From contig NZ_QZWH01000018.1 in assembly GCF_003601925.1 (NCBI RefSeq), positions 1-64,000 on the forward strand: DNA of 64,000 nucleotides, written 5' to 3'. Below, in pieces: positions 1-8,027 of this stretch (its first letter is position 1; each line of letters starts with the position of its first letter). The notes beneath the pieces are model-generated. The model searched no databases. It was given only the letters and a program-made list of their open reading frames with translations, and was not told where the DNA came from. The position numbers were made by a program, and so were the translations under genes. Origin of the DNA: Buttiauxella izardii (GTDB taxonomy: Bacteria; Pseudomonadota; Gammaproteobacteria; Enterobacterales; Enterobacteriaceae).

Positions 1-1331
1 GGCTGGTCGGGGTCGCCGTTGAGGAAATCAACAATCACTTCCTGGCCGACGCGCGGGATGGCGATATTGCCAAAGCCGGTTCCCGCCCACGCCTGGGACA
101 CACGTACCCAGCAGGAGCTTTCTTCGTTGGCTTTGTTATAGCGGTCCCAGGCAAATTTCACCGTCACGCGCCCGTGCTCGTCGCAGTAGATTTCTTCTCC
201 GGCCGGGCCAGTGACGATGGCGATTTGCGGGCCGTCTATCAGCGGTTTGGGTAATGGCTGTGGTCGCCAGGTCTGGATGGCAGGAATAACGTGGAATTCG
301 CAGTTCAGCGTGGTGCCCTGACCGGAGCTGCCGATTAACGCCTGCGGCTGGCTGCCGGTCAGCATGCAGGACACCACCTGCCACACGTCGTTCAGGTCTT
401 CACGCGGATGGTCGGTCAGTGCGAAGCGGCGTCCGGGCTGGAGTTGCGGGGAGTTGCTGGTGCCGCTGGCAAAATCGACGTTATTGCGCCAGCCCTCCAC
501 CTGATATCTGGCAAAATCGGCGCCGTGCTGTTCATCCTTGAAACGCCCCGGATAGTCGAAAATTTCATATTCCGGGCGCTGGTACGCCAGTTTTCTGCCG
601 TATTCATTGTACTGCACGGGCCAGCCCGGGGCGGTGAAGGTGTAATCCTGGGTGGTGACCTGCGCCGGGCGGATTTGTGCGCTGCGGCGGAAGGTATTGA
701 TGCAGTAGGTGGAGGATTCTGAGGCGGCGTTCGGGTTATAGGGCAGTGAACCCAGACTCCGCAGGACCGAGCTGTCATCGGCAAACGTCAGTTTCTGGGC
801 GTTCTCTTTAAGATATTCCTCCTCAAAGAAGAATAGTCCCTCTTCTGCCGCCAGTCGGGAGATAAATTCATAGTCCGTTTCCATAAACTGCACACAGAAT
901 TCACGCTCAGGATGCGGGCGGCGGAACAGGGTGTCGTGAGTACGGATATCCATCTCTTTAAGCAGCTTCGCAAAAATGTACGCGATGTCGTAGTTCTGAA
1001 AGCTGCGGCAGTTCTGACGTTGTGAACTGCGCCAGAACTCGGGGTGGACGGTCATGGTGTACAGCGTCTGGTGTTTGCCGGTGTCGCCCTGTTCGCAGAA
1101 CGTCACGATGCCGCGCACCCGGCGCTGGAGCGTTTCCCCCTGCCAGATGGTGAGCGTGGCCATTTCGTCGAGTACCTGTTTAAAGCCAATCGCCGGGTCG
1201 TTGCAGGCGACGGTGATATCCAGACGAAACAGGGAAGAAAGGGACTGTTTGAGGGTAAAGCCCACCACAGCGAAGGTTTCAGCCGGTGTGCGGCCAGCGT
1301 TGAAGATAAAGCGGGTGCCATCTGAAGCCAT
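1..1331 (-). CDS. vgrG: Type VI secretion tip protein VgrG (3' end outside window)
   Basis: The reading frame is open from an ATG at 1331 to the window edge: 443 codons of a spike protein whose C-terminus is missing. The N-terminus (MASDGTRFIFNAGR) leads into the gp27-like base fold, and the last visible residues (WVRVSQAWAGTGFG, then IPRVGQEVIVDFLNGDPDQ) are the hallmark gp5/OB-fold entry of VgrG. The family forms the trimeric spike on the Hcp tube of the type VI secretion system and often carries or recruits an effector through its C-terminus, which cannot be seen here. An AGGA ribosome site lies 8 nt before the ATG. It is divergent from nrdD. No other T6SS gene is inside the window, so whether it is an orphan or part of a cluster is unknown. 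Confidence 0.93.
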   Translation of the reverse strand, partial: MASDGTRFIFNAGRTPAETFAVVGFTLKQSLSSLFRLDITVACNDPAIGFKQVLDEMATLTIWQGETLQRRVRGIVTFCEQGDTGKHQTLYTMTVHPEFWRSSQRQNCRSFQNYDIAYIFAKLLKEMDIRTHDTLFRRPHPEREFCVQFMETDYEFISRLAAEEGLFFFEEEYLKENAQKLTFADDSSVLRSLGSLPYNPNAASESSTYCINTFRRSAQIRPAQVTTQDYTFTAPGWPVQYNEYGRKLAYQRPEYEIFDYPGRFKDEQHGADFARYQVEGWRNNVDFASGTSNSPQLQPGRRFALTDHPREDLNDVWQVVSCMLTGSQPQALIGSSGQGTTLNCEFHVIPAIQTWRPQPLPKPLIDGPQIAIVTGPAGEEIYCDEHGRVTVKFAWDRYNKANEESSCWVRVSQAWAGTGFGNIAIPRVGQEVIVDFLNGDPDQ

Positions 1332-1636
1332 GATGGAAGTCCTTTCCTGTCCGTGGAATTATTGACCAGAACGTATGGCTTGAGCACAACCATCACGAAT
1401 ATAAATACAATGAAATCAATAATATATTGGATGTGAAAGATAAATTGGGAACGAAGGAGTGACCGTGACGAATGTCACATAACCAGAAATAGGAAAGCGT
1501 ACAGAGTTATGACAAGAGGGATTGGTGACTATATGTCCGAAAGGCACACTTTGAAAATTTACTCATTCGGGTCCCCCTTCTCCCTCCTGCACCACCCGAT
1601 TTACCTTGTCCTGCATCAATAAAATCGCAAACATGT

Positions 1637-1650
1637 TTGATGCAAATCAC
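1637..1650 (+). promoter_or_regulatory. FNR-like site upstream of nrdDG
   Basis: The sequence TTGAT-GCAA-ATCAC matches the FNR consensus TTGAT-N4-ATCAA at 9 of 10 defined positions. FNR activation of nrdDG in the absence of oxygen is established in E. coli. The site overlaps the first NrdR-like box, so anaerobic activation and NrdR repression would compete directly. The start site was not mapped, so the distance to the promoter is inferred only. Confidence 0.7.
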
Positions 1651-1690
1651 TACATATAGACCTTAAAATGCACCCCGCCCCTACATCTTG
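1647..1690 (+). promoter_or_regulatory. Pair of NrdR-like boxes upstream of nrdDG
   Basis: Two copies resembling the NrdR box (consensus core CwAtATaTwG) have cores CTACATATAG at 1650-1659 and CTACATCTTG at 1681-1690. Their starts are 31 bp apart, the three-helical-turn spacing typical of paired NrdR boxes. NrdR is the ATP/dATP-sensing repressor of ribonucleotide reductase operons. The second box is the weaker match. Confidence 0.65.
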
Positions 1691-1742
1691 TATTTATCGA
1701 CTATTATAGCAACAAGAACCACAGACACTTCTGGGGATTATC

Positions 1743-1751
1743 TGTGGATAA
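1743..1751 (-). promoter_or_regulatory. DnaA box 1 upstream of nrdD
   Basis: TGTGGATAA on the plus strand is a perfect TTATCCACA DnaA box on the minus strand. It sits inside the near-palindrome TTATCTGTGGATAA. DnaA boxes control nrdAB in E. coli; a role at nrdDG is inferred only. Confidence 0.6.
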
Positions 1752-1821
1752 AAGCAGGGGCAAAAACAGAAAGCCTATGGCAATGCGAGCAATACCCGGC
1801 TTGCTGACAATGACATCCCTT

Positions 1822-1830
1822 TGTGGATAA
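1822..1830 (-). promoter_or_regulatory. DnaA box 2 upstream of nrdD
   Basis: This is a second perfect TTATCCACA (minus strand), in the same orientation and 79 bp downstream of the first. It ends only 22 bp before the nrdD start codon, so it lies in the transcribed leader or close to the promoter. Confidence 0.6.
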
Positions 1831-1852
1831 CCTTTTTTTAGATGGAGAGATC

Positions 1853-4003
1853 ATGACACCGCATGTGATGAAAAGAGACGGGTGCAAAGTACCTTTCACT
1901 TCAGAGCGCATTAAAGAAGCTATTCTTCGTGCAGCTAAAGCAGCGGGAGTCGATGACGCAGACTATTGCGCCACCGTCGCAGACATTGTGCGTGTGCAGA
2001 TGGAAGGCCGCAGCCAGGTTGATATTGGCGAAATCCAGACCGCCGTTGAAAACCAGTTGATGGCGGGTGACTACAAGCAGCTAGCGCGCGCTTACATCGA
2101 ATATCGCCATGACCGTGATATCGAACGCGAAAAACGTGGCCGCCTGAATCAGGAAATCCGCGGTCTGGTGGAACAAACAAACTCCGCTTTGCTCAATGAA
2201 AACGCCAATAAAGACAGCAAAGTTATCCCGACTCAGCGCGATCTTTTAGCCGGTATTGTGGCGAAACACTATGCCTCGCAGCACTTGTTGCCGCGTGATG
2301 TGGTGCTGGCGCACGAGCGTGGCGATATTCACTATCACGACCTCGATTACTCGCCGTTCTTCCCGATGTTTAACTGCATGCTGATTGACCTCAAAGGCAT
2401 GCTGACGCACGGCTTTAAAATGGGTAACGCGGAGATTGAGCCACCAAAATCCATCTCTACAGCGACCGCCGTCACCGCGCAAATCATCGCCCAGGTTGCC
2501 AGCCATATTTACGGCGGCACCACCATTAACCGCATTGATGAAGTGCTGGCACCGTTTGTGACCGCCAGCTTCGAAAAACATCGTGAAACCGCAGAAGATT
2601 GGCAGATCCCAGATGCCGAAGGCTATGCGCTTTCTCGTACCGAAAAAGAGTGTTACGACGCTTTCCAGTCGCTGGAATATGAAGTGAACACGCTGCATAC
2701 CGCTAATGGTCAGACGCCGTTTGTGACGTTTGGATTTGGCCTCGGAACCAGCTGGGAATCGCGTCTGATTCAGACTTCTATCCTGCGCAACCGCATTGCA
2801 GGTCTGGGCAAAAATCGCAAAACTGCCGTGTTCCCAAAACTGGTTTTCGCTATTAAAGATGGCCTGAACCACAAAGCGGGCGATGCCAACTACGACATTA
2901 AACAGCTTGCTCTGGAGTGTGCCAGCAAGCGCATGTATCCGGACATCCTGAACTACGACCAGGTTGTGAAAGTGACCGGCTCGTTCAAAACGCCAATGGG
3001 CTGCCGTAGTTTCCTCGGTGTGTATGAAGAAAACGGCGAGCAGATTCACGACGGGCGTAACAATATTGGCGTAATCAGCCTGAACCTGCCGCGTATTGCG
3101 CTGGAAGCGAAAGGCGATGAAGTCGCTTTCTGGAAGTTGCTTGATGAGCGCCTGGAGCTGGCATACAAGGCGTTGATGACACGTATTGCACGCCTCGAAG
3201 GAGTGAAAGCTCGCGTTGCACCAATCCTGTATATGGAAGGGGCTTGCGGTGTGCGCCTTAAAGCGGACGATGACGTTTCTGAGATTTTCAAAAATGGCCG
3301 CGCGTCGATTTCCCTGGGCTACATCGGCATCCACGAAACGGTGAACGCGCTGTTTGGCAATCAACACGTTTACGACAGCGAACAACTGCGTGCAAAAGCG
3401 GTGGCGATTGTTGAACGTCTGCGTCAGGCAACCGATACATGGAAGGACGAAACTGGCTACGGTTTCAGCCTTTACAGCACGCCGAGTGAGAACTTGTGTG
3501 ACCGCTTCTGCCGTCTCGATACCGCCGAATTTGGCGTGGTTCCGGGCGTGACGGACAAAGGTTATTACACCAACAGCTTCCACTTAGACGTTGAAAAGAA
3601 AGTAAATCCATACGACAAAATCGACTTTGAAGCGCCGTATCCACCGGTCGCGAACGGCGGTTTCATCTGTTATGGCGAATATCCAAACATTCAGCACAAC
3701 CTGCAAGCGCTGGAAGATGTCTGGGATTACAGCTACAAACACGTTCCGTATTACGGCACCAACACGCCAATCGATGAGTGCTACGAGTGCGGCTTTACCG
3801 GTGAGTTTGAATGCACCAGCAAAGGCTTCACCTGCCCGAAATGTGGCAACCACGATGCCGCTCGCGTGTCTGTCACGCGCCGAGTTTGCGGTTATCTCGG
3901 CAGCCCGGACGCACGTCCGTTTAACGCTGGTAAGCAGGAAGAAGTAAAGCGTCGCGTTAAGCATTTGGGTAACGGGCAGTTAGGCGTTTCGCAAAGCAAT
4001 TGA
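1853..4003 (+). CDS. nrdD: Anaerobic ribonucleoside-triphosphate reductase, class III
   Basis: It reduces ribonucleoside triphosphates to deoxynucleotides without oxygen, using a glycyl radical installed by NrdG. The 716-residue protein starts at the ATG preceded by GGAGAGATC; a GTG 30 nt upstream lacks this spacing. Visible parts are an N-terminal ATP-cone (MKRDGCKVPF onward, about residues 1-100), the catalytic ten-stranded barrel, a zinc ribbon near the C-terminus (CYECGF and CPKCG), and the glycyl-radical loop RVCGYLGSP with the radical glycine near residue 680. The length is a few residues more than the 712 of E. coli because of a VSQSN tail. It is followed by nrdG after 107 nt. The upstream FNR, NrdR and DnaA-type sites suggest control by oxygen, nucleotide pools and perhaps replication state. 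Confidence 0.98.
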   Translation: MTPHVMKRDGCKVPFTSERIKEAILRAAKAAGVDDADYCATVADIVRVQMEGRSQVDIGEIQTAVENQLMAGDYKQLARAYIEYRHDRDIEREKRGRLNQEIRGLVEQTNSALLNENANKDSKVIPTQRDLLAGIVAKHYASQHLLPRDVVLAHERGDIHYHDLDYSPFFPMFNCMLIDLKGMLTHGFKMGNAEIEPPKSISTATAVTAQIIAQVASHIYGGTTINRIDEVLAPFVTASFEKHRETAEDWQIPDAEGYALSRTEKECYDAFQSLEYEVNTLHTANGQTPFVTFGFGLGTSWESRLIQTSILRNRIAGLGKNRKTAVFPKLVFAIKDGLNHKAGDANYDIKQLALECASKRMYPDILNYDQVVKVTGSFKTPMGCRSFLGVYEENGEQIHDGRNNIGVISLNLPRIALEAKGDEVAFWKLLDERLELAYKALMTRIARLEGVKARVAPILYMEGACGVRLKADDDVSEIFKNGRASISLGYIGIHETVNALFGNQHVYDSEQLRAKAVAIVERLRQATDTWKDETGYGFSLYSTPSENLCDRFCRLDTAEFGVVPGVTDKGYYTNSFHLDVEKKVNPYDKIDFEAPYPPVANGGFICYGEYPNIQHNLQALEDVWDYSYKHVPYYGTNTPIDECYECGFTGEFECTSKGFTCPKCGNHDAARVSVTRRVCGYLGSPDARPFNAGKQEEVKRRVKHLGNGQLGVSQSN

Positions 4004-4006
4004 CAT

Positions 4007-4110
4007 CAGAGCAAGGCGGCAAACGAAGAATCCCAGGGAGCTGACTAAAGTCAGTGACCTGGGTGATTGAGAGCAGCTAACGCAGCTATGGTGTCAAGTG
4101 AGAAGCGAAA
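4007..4110. repeat. Palindromic intergenic element between nrdD and nrdG
   Basis: The nrdD-nrdG gap is filled by a structured element. A two-part hairpin pairs CCCAGG (4032-4037) with CCTGGG (4058-4063), and CTGACT (4041-4046) with AGTCAG (4049-4054). It is followed by the short direct repeat GCAGCT-AAC-GCAGCT. The arrangement (CAAGGCGGCAA lead, hairpin, GAGCAGC(T/C)AACGCAGC tail) resembles a dispersed intergenic repeat I recall from other enteric genomes. It probably sets the nrdG level relative to nrdD through mRNA processing or partial termination, which is inference. Confidence 0.5.
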
Positions 4111-4575
4111 ATGAACATTCACCAATACTACCCGGTCGACATCGTTAACGGACCGGGAACACGCTGCACGCTGTTTGTTTCCGGCTGCGTGCATGAATGC
4201 CCCGGGTGCTACAACAAAAGCACCTGGCGGGTAAATTCCGGTATGGCATTCACCCTGGAGATGGAAGACCGGATTATTGCCGATCTGAATGACACTCGCA
4301 TTCGCCGCCAGGGTTTGTCGCTTTCGGGCGGCGATCCGCTGCATCCGCAAAACGTGGCTGATGTGCTGAAGCTGGTGAAGCGAGTGAAAGCGGAATGTCC
4401 CGGCAAAGATATCTGGCTGTGGACGGGTTATAAAATTGATGAATTGATCGAAGCTCAACGTGAAGTGGTTGATTTAATCAATGTGCTAATCGACGGCAAG
4501 TTCGTGCAAGATTTGAAAGACCCGGCGCTGGTCTGGCGTGGTAGTAGCAACCAGGTTGTGCATCATTTGCGGTAA
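4111..4575 (+). CDS. nrdG: Anaerobic ribonucleotide reductase activating protein (radical SAM)
   Basis: NrdG is the 4Fe-4S/S-adenosylmethionine activase that abstracts a hydrogen from the NrdD radical glycine. The 154-residue protein carries the radical SAM triad C26-x3-C30-x2-C33 (GCVHECPGCYNKS) and the SAM-binding glycine stretch LSGGDPL. The length equals that of the E. coli protein. It is the second gene of the nrdDG operon, separated from nrdD by a hairpin element. It starts at the ATG after AGAAGCGAAA, a weak ribosome site, consistent with a low activase requirement. Confidence 0.97.
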   Translation: MNIHQYYPVDIVNGPGTRCTLFVSGCVHECPGCYNKSTWRVNSGMAFTLEMEDRIIADLNDTRIRRQGLSLSGGDPLHPQNVADVLKLVKRVKAECPGKDIWLWTGYKIDELIEAQREVVDLINVLIDGKFVQDLKDPALVWRGSSNQVVHHLR

Positions 4576-4583
4576 AACAATAA

Positions 4584-4623
4584 GTTACGACCAATAAAAC
4601 TTCCCCGTTTTATTGGCCGTAAC
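4584..4623 (+). terminator. Long hairpin downstream of nrdG
   Basis: A stem of GTTACG, one A/C mismatch, then CCAATAAAAC closes on GTTTTATTGG, C and CGTAAC around a TTCCCC loop. It ends the nrdDG operon by position, but no T-run follows, so it may be an mRNA 3'-end stabiliser or a protein-binding palindrome rather than a classical terminator. Confidence 0.5.
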
Positions 4624-4773
4624 GCACTAATAGCTCATCCTTCCACAGCAAATCATTGATGTAACAGCCTCTTTTTCACATTCCTTAGCGCTAAAATAAC
4701 ATCAGTTTTTTATTATTAATCATGCTGCGATTGGCAAAACATCTCCCTTTTGTGGCTTAGCTAAGGATGCGCT

Positions 4774-6873
4774 ATGAAAGCGACGGAAGCTCGCCTGTTT
4801 GATTTTCTGAAGAAATCTCCCCAGTTTGTTATTCCTATTTACCAACGCAATTATTCCTGGACGATTACTCAGTGCCAACAACTCTGGGATGACATTATTC
4901 GCGCGGGTCAGCGAGAAGATATCCAGGCACATTTTATTGGGTCGGTGGTATATATCGAGCAAGGGCTGTATCAGGTAAGCAGCCAGTCGGCTCTGCTTGT
5001 TATTGACGGTCAACAGCGTCTGACTACCGCAACATTGATTATTGAAGCATTGTGCCGACACCTCGGCGATAGCGAACCTTTAGAAGGATTTTCTGCTCGC
5101 AAGTTACGCCATTATTATTTGCTTAACGATCTGGAAGAGGGAGAACGTGGCTTTAAACTTCTTCTGACTCAAACAGATAAAGAGTCTTTATTGGCATTGC
5201 TCAGGCAAAAGCAATGGCCTGAAAACCACTCCCTGCGTCTGAAAGAAAATTTTGATTTCTTCGATGAAAAGCTCAGTAAAATTCCAGAAGATTTACTGCT
5301 TGTCTGTAAAGGGTTAGCGAAACTATTAATCGTGGATGTGGCGCTGAGCCGTGGGCAGGATAATCCGCAACTGATATTTGAGAGCATGAACTCCACGGGC
5401 AAAGCCCTGAGTCAGGCCGATCTTATACGTAATTTTATCTTGATGGGGCTTGAGCCAGGCCATCAAACAAAGTTGTACGAAGACTACTGGCGCCCCATGG
5501 AAATGGCCTTCGGGCAGGAAGGCTATAACGCCCAGTTTGATGGTTTTATGCGCCATTATTTAACAGGAAAAACCGGCAATATTCCGCGAATTGATGATGT
5601 TTACGAAGCGTTTAAAGCCTATGCTCGTGAGCCGCAAAATCATGCTGATGGCGTTGATAAGCTTCTCAAAGATATCCAGACGTATGCTTGTTATTACTGC
5701 GCAATGGCGCTGGATAAAGAACCAGATAAGCAGCTTTCATTAGGTTTTAGAGACTTGCGAGAGCTAAAAGTGGATGTGGCTTATCCCTTTTTATTAGAGC
5801 TTTATCATGATTATCAGCACGATGATTTGTCGGTAGCCGATTTTTTGGCTGCGATAAGGTTGATTGAATCTTACGTTTTTCGCCGTGCGGTCTGCGCAAT
5901 CCCGACCAACTCCCTGAACAAAACTTTCGCGACGATTAAGAAATCGATCAATAAAAATACTTACCTGGAAAGCATTCAGGCTTATTTGCAAGCATTGCCC
6001 TCCTATCGCCGCTTCCCGGATGATGAAGAATTTAAACGTGAAATTAAAAAACGCGATCTTTATAACTTCCGTAACCGAAGTTATTGGCTGCGCCGTTTAG
6101 AAAATGAGGGACGTAAAGAACGTATCTCAGTGGATGAATATACGATTGAACATATTATGCCGCAGCAGCGACCTCTATCCTCCGCCTGGCAGAAAGACTT
6201 AGGGCCAGCGTGGAAACAAACTCATGATTCGTACCTGCATACGCTCGGGAATCTGACTTTAACGGGCTATAACTCAGAATATAGTAACCGTGTGTTTAGT
6301 GATAAGCGTGACATGAAAGGTGGATTTAAAGAGAGCCCGTTACGGCTGAATCAAGGTCTGGGAAGTTTGGAGCATTGGGATGAACAAGGGATTGTGGGCC
6401 GCGCACAAATGTTGGCACAAAAGGCAGTCGAAGTATGGCAGGCTCCGAATCTACCGAGCGAGACTCTTGTTAGCTATGCTGAAAAACGGCCTGACAACGC
6501 TGCCTGGAGCCTTGCCGATCATCCACATTTATCAAACCATTCTCCAATGCGGGAAATTTTCGATGTGTTCCGCCAGCAGGTGCTGGAGATCGATGAAGGA
6601 GTCACTGAAGAGTTCACCAAACTCTATGTGGCTTACAAGGCAGAAACCAATTTCGTCGATGTTGTTCCACAAAAAAGTCGGCTCAGATTGTCCCTGAATA
6701 TGCCTTTTTATGAGCTTTCAGACCCGAAAGGTTTGGCTAAAGATGTCACGAATGTTGGCCGCTGGGGAAATGGGGATGTAGAAATTGGGCTTTCCTCTCT
6801 CGACCAACTGCCTTACGTGATGGGATTAGTGCGTCAGGCTTTCGAAAGACAGATGGGTGAGGAAAACACATAA
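4774..6873 (+). CDS. DUF262-HNH-DUF5655 protein, GmrSD-like putative restriction nuclease
   Basis: This 699-residue single-chain protein matches the GmrSD/COG1479 architecture. The N-terminal DUF262 domain shows IPIYQRNYSW (20-29), the nucleotide-binding/ParB-like IDGQQRLTT (77-85) and FESMNSTGKALSQADLIRN (202-220). A DUF1524 His-Me/HNH nuclease centre follows, with TIEHIMPQ (E459, H460) and LGNLTLTGYNSEYSN (491-505). A C-terminal DUF5655-like segment spans about 600-695. In the family DUF262 couples NTP hydrolysis to DNA cleavage, and the best-known members restrict phage DNA carrying modified bases (type IV restriction). It stands alone, with an AAGGA site 8 nt before the ATG and no methylase or partner beside it, at a synteny break between nrdG and yraR. 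Catalytic motifs appear intact. The target is unknown. Confidence 0.85.
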   Translation: MKATEARLFDFLKKSPQFVIPIYQRNYSWTITQCQQLWDDIIRAGQREDIQAHFIGSVVYIEQGLYQVSSQSALLVIDGQQRLTTATLIIEALCRHLGDSEPLEGFSARKLRHYYLLNDLEEGERGFKLLLTQTDKESLLALLRQKQWPENHSLRLKENFDFFDEKLSKIPEDLLLVCKGLAKLLIVDVALSRGQDNPQLIFESMNSTGKALSQADLIRNFILMGLEPGHQTKLYEDYWRPMEMAFGQEGYNAQFDGFMRHYLTGKTGNIPRIDDVYEAFKAYAREPQNHADGVDKLLKDIQTYACYYCAMALDKEPDKQLSLGFRDLRELKVDVAYPFLLELYHDYQHDDLSVADFLAAIRLIESYVFRRAVCAIPTNSLNKTFATIKKSINKNTYLESIQAYLQALPSYRRFPDDEEFKREIKKRDLYNFRNRSYWLRRLENEGRKERISVDEYTIEHIMPQQRPLSSAWQKDLGPAWKQTHDSYLHTLGNLTLTGYNSEYSNRVFSDKRDMKGGFKESPLRLNQGLGSLEHWDEQGIVGRAQMLAQKAVEVWQAPNLPSETLVSYAEKRPDNAAWSLADHPHLSNHSPMREIFDVFRQQVLEIDEGVTEEFTKLYVAYKAETNFVDVVPQKSRLRLSLNMPFYELSDPKGLAKDVTNVGRWGNGDVEIGLSSLDQLPYVMGLVRQAFERQMGEENT

Positions 6874-6879
6874 CGGCGT

Positions 6880-7515
6880 CTAGGTCGCCATTTCCCGTAA
6901 CTGGCGTGAATCCAGAATATTCACGCCTTCACGCGATGGTAACAGCGCTTCATGCAGCATCGCTTTTGCCACATCCCTCGCTTCGATTGACTTCCATTTG
7001 CCGGGCATGATTTTAAAAAACGGTGCGAAAAGCGATTCATTAAGGCGTTGTGATTCGCGGTGCCCTAGCAACATCGACGGGCGCGCGATGGTTAAGCGCG
7101 GCCAGTCTTGCGCGATCAACGCTTCTTCCATTTCACCTTTCACACGATTGTAGAAAAACAGCGATTTGCTGTTAGCACCAATCGCGCTGACCACCAGCAT
7201 ATGCTTCGCGCCAAGGCGCAGGCCGGTGATTGCGGTATCGACCACCAGCGTGTAATCCGCCAGCACAAAAGCTTCTTTGCTTCCTGCTTCGCGCATCGTG
7301 GTGCCAAGGCAGCAAAAAACGACATCCACCGGCTCAGTTAATTGGGTGAGCGCATCGCTAAGTTGCGGATCATGCGGATTGGTGACTTTGTTCATTGGGG
7401 TTATCGGTCGCCGCGTTGCGGCAACGATGTGGCTAACTTGCGGCTCATCAATCAGCATGCTTAAGAGGTGCCCGCCAATCAGGCCTGTGGCTCCTGTAAT
7501 CAAAACACGGCTCAT
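6880..7515 (-). CDS. yraR: NAD(P)-binding Rossmann oxidoreductase YraR
   Basis: This 211-residue short-chain dehydrogenase-like protein begins [18 protein letters not shown], where GxTGxxG is the dinucleotide-binding motif. A central [12 protein letters not shown] supplies the Tyr/Lys pair of atypical SDRs. The ATG at 7515 with AAAGGAGAT before it is preferred over a GTG 15 nt upstream. It closely matches E. coli YraR (NAD(P)H-binding, no established substrate). It converges on the DUF262 gene with a 6-nt gap. In E. coli yhbO lies between yraR and yhbP; here yhbP follows directly. Confidence 0.9.
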   Translation of the reverse strand: MSRVLITGATGLIGGHLLSMLIDEPQVSHIVAATRRPITPMNKVTNPHDPQLSDALTQLTEPVDVVFCCLGTTMREAGSKEAFVLADYTLVVDTAITGLRLGAKHMLVVSAIGANSKSLFFYNRVKGEMEEALIAQDWPRLTIARPSMLLGHRESQRLNESLFAPFFKIMPGKWKSIEARDVAKAMLHEALLPSREGVNILDSRQLREMAT

Positions 7516-7530
7516 AAGATCTCCTTTCAC

Positions 7531-7974
7531 TTATTCACCAAGTTTAGTGTCTTCCCGTAGCCAGTGGAGTTTTTTCCCAAAACCGAGCGTGTTGTCGGTC
7601 ATTTTCAGCTCATCGATACGAATTTCCCAGACCGGGGCTTTCATCACTTTTGCCACCGGGAAGCGTTTGCAGTAACGATTGCGAATGTGTGCCGCATCGT
7701 CTTCTTCAACGAGGGTGATTTCACCCCGGAACTGGACGCCACGAATCAGCGCAACCGTTTTGGGCTGGCCGTTCACGGTTCCGGCGACATTGGCCTGTTT
7801 GCCAATGATCTCGCCGTGACGGGTGTGAGTTTCGCTTAACAGATAGAAAGCCACGCGCGGCTCATCGAATAAATAGAACGCATTGGCGCACCATAAATCG
7901 CCCTGACTGCCTGCGCAGTAAGTCAGTACATGCTGCTTGTTCAGCCAACGACTGATGGCATTGAGAGTTTCCAT
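7531..7974 (-). CDS. yhbP: UPF0306 family protein YhbP
   Basis: This 147-residue protein of the FMN-binding split-barrel (pyridoxamine oxidase-like) fold has no demonstrated reaction. The conserved stretches [35 protein letters not shown] and DNTLGFGKK match E. coli YhbP. The ATG at 7974 gives the [11 protein letters not shown] start known from homologues; a TTG two codons upstream is less likely. It is divergent from yhbQ and 15 nt ahead of yraR, so the two may be cotranscribed. Confidence 0.9.
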   Translation of the reverse strand: METLNAISRWLNKQHVLTYCAGSQGDLWCANAFYLFDEPRVAFYLLSETHTRHGEIIGKQANVAGTVNGQPKTVALIRGVQFRGEITLVEEDDAAHIRNRYCKRFPVAKVMKAPVWEIRIDELKMTDNTLGFGKKLHWLREDTKLGE

Positions 7975-8027
7975 GGGCAACCTGAAGAGTGATATTCTGC
8001 GGAAAACGTTAATTATGCGCCTGACCT

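Larger units (their letters stand above)
1332..1852. promoter_or_regulatory. vgrG-nrdD divergent intergenic region
   Basis: This is 520 bases without a convincing gene. The vgrG-proximal half (about 1340-1560) is AT-rich with no motif I can name. The nrdD-proximal half holds an FNR-like site at 1637-1650, two NrdR-like boxes with cores 1650-1659 and 1681-1690, two perfect DnaA boxes at 1743-1751 and 1822-1830, and the GGAG ribosome site just before the nrdD ATG. The -10/-35 elements could not be assigned with confidence. Confidence 0.6.

Noticed and set aside
2246-3583. 445-codon open frame antisense to nrdD
   Set aside because: It lies wholly inside the strongly conserved nrdD gene, has no recognisable domain and reads as a shadow of its codon pattern.
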